NCBI GenBank assembly: GCA_032629725.1
Contig: JAFEVB010000022.1
Span: 1,178,001-1,242,000 of the forward strand
DNA: 64,000 nucleotides
Direction: 5' to 3'
From: Gremmenia infestans
Lineage: Eukaryota; Ascomycota; Leotiomycetes; Helotiales; Hamatocanthoscyphaceae
The translations under genes were made by a program, and so were the position numbers. The notes below the pieces were generated by a model. That model worked only from the letters and a program-made list of their open reading frames with translations. It ran no database searches and had not been told where the DNA came from. Shown piece after piece: positions 57,024-64,000 of the stretch (within the stretch, counting starts at the first letter, position 1; each line of letters begins with the position of its first letter).

Positions 57024-57553
57024 GTTTAGCAGGATGCTTTTGCGAAATAAGAAGATTATTAAAGACTCTTTCTATAGTAATTATGGGACACTACTACTAT
57101 ACTAGGCTTATATTTGGCGTGGTCCACCTAAACGATAGCCCTCCCCAGACACCCCGCGTTTCACCCCGAGCTATAGATTTCACGGGGCATTTCGGTCGCA
57201 CTCTGTAGGAATTTTGAGCAGATACTGTTACAGCGAACATTCATAGGATTTCCGTATTCAAGGATGTTCTAGACTTCGCTGGCTGGCAAGTGTAATATAC
57301 TGGGAACGCGTGACCTTTTGAAACTGCCCGAGAATAATCCGCTAAGAATAGTAATGAAGACAAGTTGTAGGAGCATAACAGGGGCGTTTAGTAAATGGTA
57401 CATAGATTTGTATTCGGTGCCATTTACAGATGCTGCAAGCTTTTCAAGATGTATCTCCCAAAAATCAGACAACCTACCCTTCACCCTACAAATCTTCTAA
57501 AGTCTCAAAGTCCTCGATATAGACCATTCGCCAATAAGCCAGCCAATTGTAAG
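57024..57553. promoter_or_regulatory. divergent promoter, P450 / aldo-keto reductase
   Basis: 530 bp between two divergent start codons, suggesting shared control. A 71-codon minus-strand frame at 57269-57484 lacks a recognisable domain and is not called. Confidence 0.5.
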
Positions 57554-58843
57554 ATGGAGTACACAAGGTACGGCTCTATAATGTAGATTGCCAATGGCTG
57601 TATTCAATTTCTGTTAACACCGTATTATTCCAGACTCGGGACTTCGGGACTAAAGATATCAAAGATCATTCTTGGTACGATGTCTTTTGGAAGCTCAGAT
57701 TGGCAAGACTGGGTATTAGATGAAGAAGCTTCTCTTCCTATTCTTGAACATGCATACAAAGCTGGTATTAATACGTGGGATACGGCAAGTATTCCTTTGA
57801 GAATGGTCTAGAGAATTGTTGCGATTAATTCCCATATCTAGGCAGACGTATACTCCCACGGTAAGAGTGAGCTTATCATTGGGAAGGCGCTGAAGAAATA
57901 CAACATACCTAGGGAGAACATTGTCCTTCTTACTAAATCCTATTTTGGAATCAGTCAAGATGGCACTCAACTTCCATTGCCTGAATGCATGGTTAATGAT
58001 GGTCAGATGGTAAATCGTGTAGGGCTTAGCCGGAAGAAACTCTTCTCTGCTGTGTAAGATAACCAGGAAGCCGAATTCTTCCTACAAAACCCGTCCTGGG
58101 ATGAAATTAACTAACTCTTAATCATAATAGGGATGCAAGTGTTGAACGACTCGGGACATATATCGACCTCTTCCAAATTCACAGACTTGACAGAGATACC
58201 CCCAAAGAAGAAATTATGAGAGCTCTCAATGACATCGTCGAGAGTGGTAAAGTTAGGTACATCGGCGCTAGCTCGGTCAGTACTTTCCCGATGACTTACG
58301 AACGCAATACCCCCTAGTTTGTATGCGCACCACCCTTTTTCTTGCTAACTTATTTTCTAGATGGCCACGTGGGAATTCCAACAATTACAAAATATAGCCG
58401 AGAAGAACGGCTGGCATAAATTTATCAGCATGCAAAACTACATGAACCTTCTCTACCGAGAAGAAGAGCGCGAAATGATACCTTACTGTCAAGATACTGG
58501 CGTAGGCATCATTCCTTGGTCTCCTATTTCGAGGGGAGTTCTTGCTCGGCCATGGAAGGCGCAGGCGACAAAGAGACAAGAAACGGACCAGAATGCACTC
58601 CCAGGTGCCGAATGTGATGAAGCTATTGTTTCTAAAGTCGAAGAAATCTCAAAGAAAAGAGGAGTAAGCATGGCTACTGTGGCTACGGCGTGGGTTATGC
58701 AGAAAGGGACCTCCCCGATTCTTGGGTTGGGTTCTAAAGAGAGAGTGGATCAGTCTCTGCTGGCACTGAATTTAAAGCTGACTGATGATGAGATGAAATA
58801 TCTGGAGGAATTATATGTACCTCGGTCGGTTCAGGGTTTCTAG
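57554..58843 (+). CDS. aldo-keto reductase
   Basis: Five exons. The tiny first exon (MEYTR) ends at a GTACGG donor; exon 2 starts at 57634 (LGTSGLKISKIILGTMSFG). The second join is best read with donor GTATTC and acceptor GGCAG, giving NTWDTANVYSHGKSE with the catalytic Asp and Tyr. LLTKSYFGIS gives the Lys, and DLFQIHRLDRDTP the His. Later parts are GKVRYIGASS-MATWEFQQL, IPWSPISRGVLARPW and a typical end GLGSKERVDQSLLALNLKLT. The length (about 340 aa) and motifs fit a (beta/alpha)8 NADPH-dependent reductase of the fungal aryl-alcohol/versiconal-reductase type. It lies divergent from a P450 and within the putative cluster, so a metabolite-tailoring role is likely (inference). Confidence 0.88.
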
Positions 58844-59987
58844 GCCCTTGATTTATCCTACATACAGTTGAAGCACATAGTTCCGGTTATTTTCATTGCA
58901 AACTATACCTCGAAACATTACGTCCTTTGATCAGCCCAAATGTGCTCCATCGATCTATAGCTACCTCCGTAGTTTATAACATGAATTTACCGAAAATCTT
59001 TAACTTTGTCATCATCTACTATACAATATTGTGTAGTTTGTGTTCCCCGGAGCTACCTAGCGGTCCTAGCCTCCCTCAATTCTACATATAATAGTAGCTC
59101 TGTGTTGATTCTAGGCTGTGTATGCAATGTTTCTAGCTATATGTTCAGGGTGAAATGCTTCAATTGACTGCTGTTCTACAGTGGAAAGTACGCTATATAT
59201 ATAGGGCCTTCAGGCCCTAGGCTCCAGCGCCACTTCCAGGCTACAACACTCTGTAGGTATCACAGCTCAGTGTTCAGCTCCTCTCGACTCGTCACCACTA
59301 TCATAAATTCCCTAGAAATTCCCTAGACACTAAATAACAGCACTAAATCTTCCATCGTCACTTTGAATAAAGCAATAGCTGGTATATAGTAATGTGACTA
59401 GAATCTAAATAGAGTTGGGTCTAAGCCAAATCTTTGATACTACCGTCTCATTCAAACTAGTTTGAATCGAATCGATTTGGACATGCGGCCACAAAAGCCG
59501 ATGTCATCATGCTTCTGAATAAAACCAGACTATGATCTAATCGCCATGTGATGACCGCTCAGAATCGTATCTGTAGTCGCGGGGCATATCCCGGGGATGC
59601 GGGATCTGGGACGGGCTATCCCTTCCACTAATACTCGGGCCACTTCTCTTGCATCCCACCGGCGATTTTGTATCATCAAAAAAGGTGCCGCGAGCTGGTG
59701 GACCGTGGAAGGGATAGCGAACAAGGAGGGCCGAAAATCGACCGTTGACTTCCACCCAGACTTTGGACACTTTAACACAGATCTTGAATCAATCTTTTGA
59801 TCTCGTCGGAAACGCGGCGTAATTTCACTAATCAATTATACTTTGAATTACAGATCAAGGTAAGGGTGTTGATTGTTTCTCGATTTCGTCTCTCCTCCCA
59901 ATTTTAAATCACTAAACCACGAAATCTTTTCTATCGCGCAGACATCTGAAATACCCAAAGCAATAACTCTGACAGATTTTTTCCATC
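58844..59987. other. intergenic, degraded repeat-like
   Basis: 1.1 kb. 59030-59330 contains TA-rich tracts and a perfect hairpin TAGGGCCT..AGGCCCTA at 59202-59219 (2-nt loop). Minus-strand frames at 59530-59835 are unsupported. The last 150 bp serve as the promoter of the SnoaL-like gene. Confidence 0.45.
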
Positions 59988-60674
59988 ATGGCTCATAATT
60001 TACCGGGCTGGATTCAAGATGAAGTAGAAACATCTTAGGCAACCGATTCGTTGGCTTATTGCTGATTTCTATTACAGCAAAAATACTCATCCGTATCAAT
60101 GACTTTACAAGTCCTGAGTGGCCCAAAGAGTCCAGTATGTAAACTATCGGAGACATCCATTATTGCATACAGGGATTAATAACATTGACAGGATCACAAA
60201 CCTGCATTCGAGAAGGAAACAGAAGAAGTTCTTGAGCAATTGTATAAAGGATGGCTCCGCTACTGGAACAAAGAATCCATGCACGACCCTGGAGCAAACG
60301 CATCTCGCCGGTTCTACAACTTCGAAGAAATGCTCAGTTTTGACATGTTTGGAACAACTTCTCGTGGGGAATTCATCAAGCATTTTGAGAGTGTGTTTCC
60401 ATACTATATAGATGGACAGATGGAATATAAAGATCTGGAGATCATCGTCATGTCGCCTACGCATGCTTACTCCACTTGCTACCAGCATACCTGGGGAAAT
60501 GCGGGGGGGGATCCATTTAATATTACATTTCGCAGGACTGGGATAGCGAAGAAGAAGGATGGTGTCTGGCAGTGGATCCACGAGCACTTGTCATTCCCTG
60601 TAAACATGGCCACTTTGAAAGCAGACATTACGGGAGATACCAAAGCTTTAGATTCCTTCAAGTTTCAGGAATAA
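59988..60674 (+). CDS. SnoaL/NTF2-like protein
   Basis: Three exons: 59988-60023, 60078-60134 and 60192-60674; 191 aa. A short N-terminus (MAHNLPGWIQDE) leads to a helix ETEEVLEQLYKGWLRYWNKE. The cone-shaped alpha+beta pattern of SnoaL/NTF2-like folds follows: FEEMLSFDMFGTTSRGEFIKHF, then strands YKDLEIIVMSPTHAYSTCYQ, FNITFRRTGIAKKKDGVWQW and a final IHEHLSFPV. Members of this fold bind small molecules and act as cyclases, isomerases or scavengers, often inside natural-product clusters. The position between AKR and cytochrome b5, beside two P450s, suggests a role in the same pathway (inference). No catalytic residue can be fixed from sequence alone. Confidence 0.75.
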
Positions 60675-61042
60675 AAGAACGTAGTGTGAAATATCCTCAT
60701 ATTAGCTTGGATAAAATTCAAGCGACAACAATTCACAGTTTATGACCTTTATGACTCAAATCGTATATGTGCTTTCTGGGATATGAAATAATCATGAACC
60801 AAGGCCCTACAACGGGTTCCCAAGTCACCGATGTTGCTACCAAGAACGGACTGATACCAATCGATCCACAATATGGACCGCCAATTTCGGAGACTAGTTC
60901 TTATTTAACGCACCGCAGGGCTGTTCTAGCAAATCCGCTGTACAGAATAGATACAAAGCCCAAAACTAGCTGCAATTGATGTTTGTACTTAAGTCCCCCG
61001 AAGTGAAATCATATTTTCCCCGCAACTCACACTCTCGGGAAA
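60675..61042. other. intergenic between tandem genes
   Basis: 370 bp between the SnoaL-like and cytochrome b5 genes. A 70-codon plus-strand frame at 60767-60979 has no recognisable domain; otherwise nothing seen. Confidence 0.45.
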
Positions 61043-61566
61043 ATGTTGAAGGAGTACACAGTACAAGATATCCTCCCACACAAGACGAAAAAGTCTCTTT
61101 TCATAGTTATACATGACAAGGTTTATGACGCAACGGACTTCGTTGATGAACATCCGTGAGTTTGTTCCACTCCAATAACGCAGATTTTGATGACTGAAGC
61201 TTTCTCGGAACAGTGGCGGGAGACAACTCCTTTTCGACCAATGCGGTAACGATGCAACCGAACCATTCGATGAAGTTGAGCATAGCACCCAAGCGATGGA
61301 GATTTTAGAGAGCATCCAAATCGGCTCTTTGAAACGCAGGGTATGCCACTCTTTTATGATTACCCCCAAAATGGACAGGTTGATCTCTAATACGCAAACT
61401 TCAGACCGGCGACTTTGCACTTTGGCCAATCATCAATCTAAGACAAGGAGAGCCTCAGAATGCAACAAGTATCGGATCTTACATTAAATACGTTGTTGGG
61501 GGATTGGTTCTGCTTCTATTTTACATGCAATGGGAAGGAGTGGTTGATATCAGGGGTATTTTTTAA
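61043..61566 (+). CDS. cytochrome b5, tail-anchored
   Basis: Three exons: 61043-61155, 61214-61340 and 61405-61566; 133 aa. The heme domain is complete: YTVQDILPHKTKKSLFIVIH, VYDATDFVDEHPGG with the first axial His, and the second His in EPFDEVEHSTQA, where typical family members have EDVGHS. A C-terminal hydrophobic helix (YVVGGLVLLLFYMQW) followed by a short tail fits an ER tail anchor with the heme domain in the cytosol. Cytochrome b5 passes an electron to P450s and desaturases. Because it lies between two related P450s, a pathway-dedicated electron carrier is the natural reading (inference). Both introns are short with GT-AG ends. Confidence 0.9.
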
Positions 61567-62132
61567 GTCTGATTAGGATATTGTGTCTAATGAGATTTAT
61601 TGACGCCATTTAAAATCATAGTATTTTTAAACCTGCAGGCTCTATTTTACGCCTCTTTAAATTGCTCTTTCAATTCCGTTCCGCACTTTAGACAAAAGCC
61701 AGATGAAAAGGATGCTATAATGCATATGGATTTACCAATCACGATTTGTGAAGATATAAAACCTTTATGATCCGCCAAATTCGCGGCTGCATAGCACATG
61801 ATACCTCTCGCTCTAACACTAAACTTTCTTACTTGCTACCACTCGGACTGTAACAGCAACTAATTCTAATTTCCCCTCAACTCGTTTCGGTGGCAGTAAA
61901 GTCGTGTGTACCCGCATTAATTATTTTGGCTGTCCGCCTCCTTGACTAAATCGGCGGGCTGATTTTGCACACCCACTTAAGCAATCAGGCCGAAAACAAC
62001 CCTTGTCTCGAAATCATGTTAATCTAAGCTGCATTTGTTTTCTTATGTAAAACCTTGACGGTTGGCAATGATATAAACTGAACCAAGTATTGAATAATAG
62101 CATCCAATAAAGCCAAAATTGTCAAGTTAGAT
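61567..62132. other. intergenic; promoter of the second P450
   Basis: 565 bp without a gene. Presumably the b5 3' end and the promoter of the second P450; no clear motif. Confidence 0.5.
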
Positions 62133-64000
62133 ATGTCGCTCATGCTCTACTCAATCGTAGCTTTCGTAGCCGCAATTGGATTATATCGGTTACTCCAAGT
62201 CGGGAAACGAGACTCACGTATGCCAAAGGGCCCTCCAACTCTCCCCATCCTCGGAAACTTTCATCAAATCCCGAATTCTGGCCTCTACCGACAGTTCGTT
62301 AACCCCCCATCATAAAACTCGTCCCGAAACTAAGTGGTGCAGATTCCGAATATGGGCAAAAGAGTATGGCTCTGTTTTCTCCTTGAAATTCGGGCCTTCA
62401 AATATTATTGTTCTCTGTGATAGAGAAGCCATTCATGAGCTTCTTGATAAGAATGGTAGCATATATTCTGATAGGCCGAATACCTATGTTGGGCAGTTAT
62501 TGACAAAAGGCGATCATATTGCCATTCATCAAATGGACTCAATGTGGCGCGAGAAAAGAAAGATCATTGCTCACAACTTCTCACCAAAAGCGCTTGACGA
62601 AAGGCACTTCCGTATCCAAGAGGCCGAGTATGTTTGATGCAAATGTACACTTTTTTATTGGATCTAATGAAACAATAGAGCAACGGTACTTCTGAATGAT
62701 TTACTTCGAACGCCCGAGAACTTCTTCGATTGCATTAGGAGATACACAGCTTCTGTTGCAGCGACTCTGGTTTTTGGTCAAAGAGGGGCTACTTTCAAAT
62801 CATTCTGGGCCCATGTGAGTCTAGAACCCTCCTTGACTCAATGCGATGCATGTGCTAAACGATACTAGGGAGTCTTTGATGTAATGAGTAAAGTATACAA
62901 CCATATGTTCCAACTTACATTCTCAGCGTTACTAAATAATTCTTTCAGTGGACCGAAGCAATGGAAGCTGGTGCGAACCCCCCTGTGGACGAGTACCCTA
63001 TTCTCAAGCTCCTCCCAAAGCAAATTTGTTTCTGGAAACGCCGGGCCATCCAAGCCGGCGACGCCATGGACGCAACCTGGACGCGAGCTCGGAACATTGT
63101 CGATGACAGGCGCTCCAAAGGTGATAAGCGTGATTGTATTGTCGATCATTTGCTCGACGATTATAATGGAAAAGGCTTTCCAATGAGTCAACATGCGTTC
63201 AACAACCTGGTTGGGGAGCTGGTTGAAGGCGGAGCGGATACCACGGCTGCTCAGCTGTTGACTTTAGTTTTGGCATTTGCCAAGAATCCGGGGGTACAGA
63301 AGAAGGCCAGGAAAGAGATTGATCCATTGTGTGGGACAGAAAGAAGTCCTGTATGGACAGACTTTAAGAGCTTGCCGTACATCAATGCTATTGTCAAAGA
63401 AGGGATGAGGTGGCGGCCAGTGTATATGTTCACTTTTGACTTCGTGAAAGAGGGAATTCTAACACTCATATAGGGCAGTTACTGCTTTGCCACATCGCGC
63501 AAGGCAAGATGGTTATTATAAGGGCATGTTGATCCCAAAAGACTCTACAATATTCATCCCAACATGGGCAATCCACCATAGCGAGGAGATCTTCGAGGAT
63601 AACGAAGCCTTCAATCCTGACCGATTCCTAAATTTCCCGAAGTTGGCGAGCGAATATGCTGGGAGCGCGAATTGGGAGGAGCGAGATAAGTCCCTTTAAA
63701 GTCTGCACCATAGCTCAGCTAACATATATAGCGTACACCATTATGGCTACGGTGCTGGCAGAAGGGTTTGCCCCGGTATGCATCTTGCGGAGAGAAATAT
63801 GTGGCGCATTGCATCAAAGTTATTGTGGGCATTTGATATTGCTGAACCGCTTGATCCTTTGACTGGCAAAGTACTGCCTCTCGATCCTAATGCATATAAT
63901 CCTGGCATAACCCAGGCTCCTCTTCCTTTTAAAGTAAGGATAACGCCGCGTAGCAAAGCGCACGCGGCAGCGATTTCCAAGGAGTTGGACGGAGCACTAG
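62133..64000 (+). CDS. cytochrome P450 monooxygenase, related to the 55-57 kb P450; cut by window end
   Basis: About seven exons in the window. The N-terminal anchor (MLYSIVAFVAAIGLYRLLQV) precedes MPKGPPTLPILGNFHQIP. Conserved parts are FSLKFGPSNIIVLCDREAIH, MWREKRKIIAHNFSPKAL, helix I LVEGGADTTAAQLL, EGMRWRPV, and LIPKDSTIFIPTWAIHHSEE. The heme loop HHYGYGAGRRVCPGMHLAE is reached in frame via donor GTCCCT (63689) and acceptor TATAG. The reading continues to the last base (ISKELDGAL), so only the final few codons are missing. All checked splices keep frame, unlike the similar P450 at 54918-57023, which shares length, hinge and exon pattern and is probably a paralogue. ER-bound monooxygenase; substrate unknown. 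Confidence 0.9.

Noticed and set aside
57780..57846. GC-AG intron (GCAAGT donor) in the aldo-keto reductase
   Set aside because: A standard GT-AG pair (GTATTC..GGCAG) in the same place gives the better family motif DTANVYSHG in frame.
1..64000. CRISPR arrays, rRNA or tRNA genes
   Set aside because: No regularly spaced direct repeats and no convincing tRNA T-loop/anticodon pattern were seen by eye on either strand; a dedicated scan could still find a tRNA.

Overview
The window is nuclear DNA of a filamentous ascomycete (Pezizomycotina; a leotiomycete-like fungus is my guess, not something the sequence proves). The genes carry many short introns of about 50-75 nt with GT..CTAAC/CTAAT..AG signals. 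Typical filamentous-fungal proteins are present: NST1, Rho2-type GTPase, CCCH-RBR ubiquitin ligase, mitochondrial acetolactate synthase, DUF1749 hydrolase and two Zn2Cys6 regulators. There are no bacterial operons, CRISPR arrays, rRNA or recognisable tRNA genes. Because of the introns, open reading frames alone give a fragmented picture; I rebuilt most genes by joining exons by eye at GT-AG sites.

Layout. 0-5 kb: a small coiled-coil protein, a decayed gene of unknown family, and an unknown basic Ser/Pro-rich protein with an in-frame stop. 5.9-14.7 kb, mostly housekeeping: DUF1749 hydrolase, mitochondrial ribosomal protein mL40 (with an apparent one-base excess in a C8 run), Rho2-like GTPase with a 6-nt micro-exon, and NST1. 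15-24 kb, accessory: a broken NAD-dependent reductase, a tautomerase, a neutral amino-acid permease and an amidase, separated by TA-rich stretches. 24-32 kb: CCCH-RBR ubiquitin ligase and two type I single-pass membrane proteins flanking a 0.67-kb inverted-repeat element. 32-39 kb: ILV2 and galactokinase head to head, then a TPR protein that may be a TRAPP subunit. 39-51 kb, accessory and gene-poor: BTB protein, two orphan proteins, an SDR, a Zn2Cys6 regulator and a 3-kb gene-free stretch. 51-64 kb: a second Zn2Cys6 regulator, then P450, aldo-keto reductase, SnoaL-like protein, tail-anchored cytochrome b5, and a second related P450 cut by the window end.

The most interesting part is 51-64 kb. 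Two similar P450s bracket a dedicated cytochrome b5, an AKR and an SnoaL/NTF2-like protein next to a Zn2Cys6 regulator. This looks like part of a specialised-metabolism or detoxification cluster whose scaffold-forming enzyme, if there is one, lies beyond the right edge. The regulator also carries two unusually long introns that resemble each other, as expected of introner-like elements. The first P450 appears to be one base out of frame just before the heme-binding motif. Other items worth attention are the frame break in mL40, the nonsense codons in the 15-16 kb reductase, the micro-exons, and the inverted-repeat element at 29.4-30.07 kb.

All family assignments come from reading the translated sequence; no database search was run. 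Exon boundaries are by-eye predictions.
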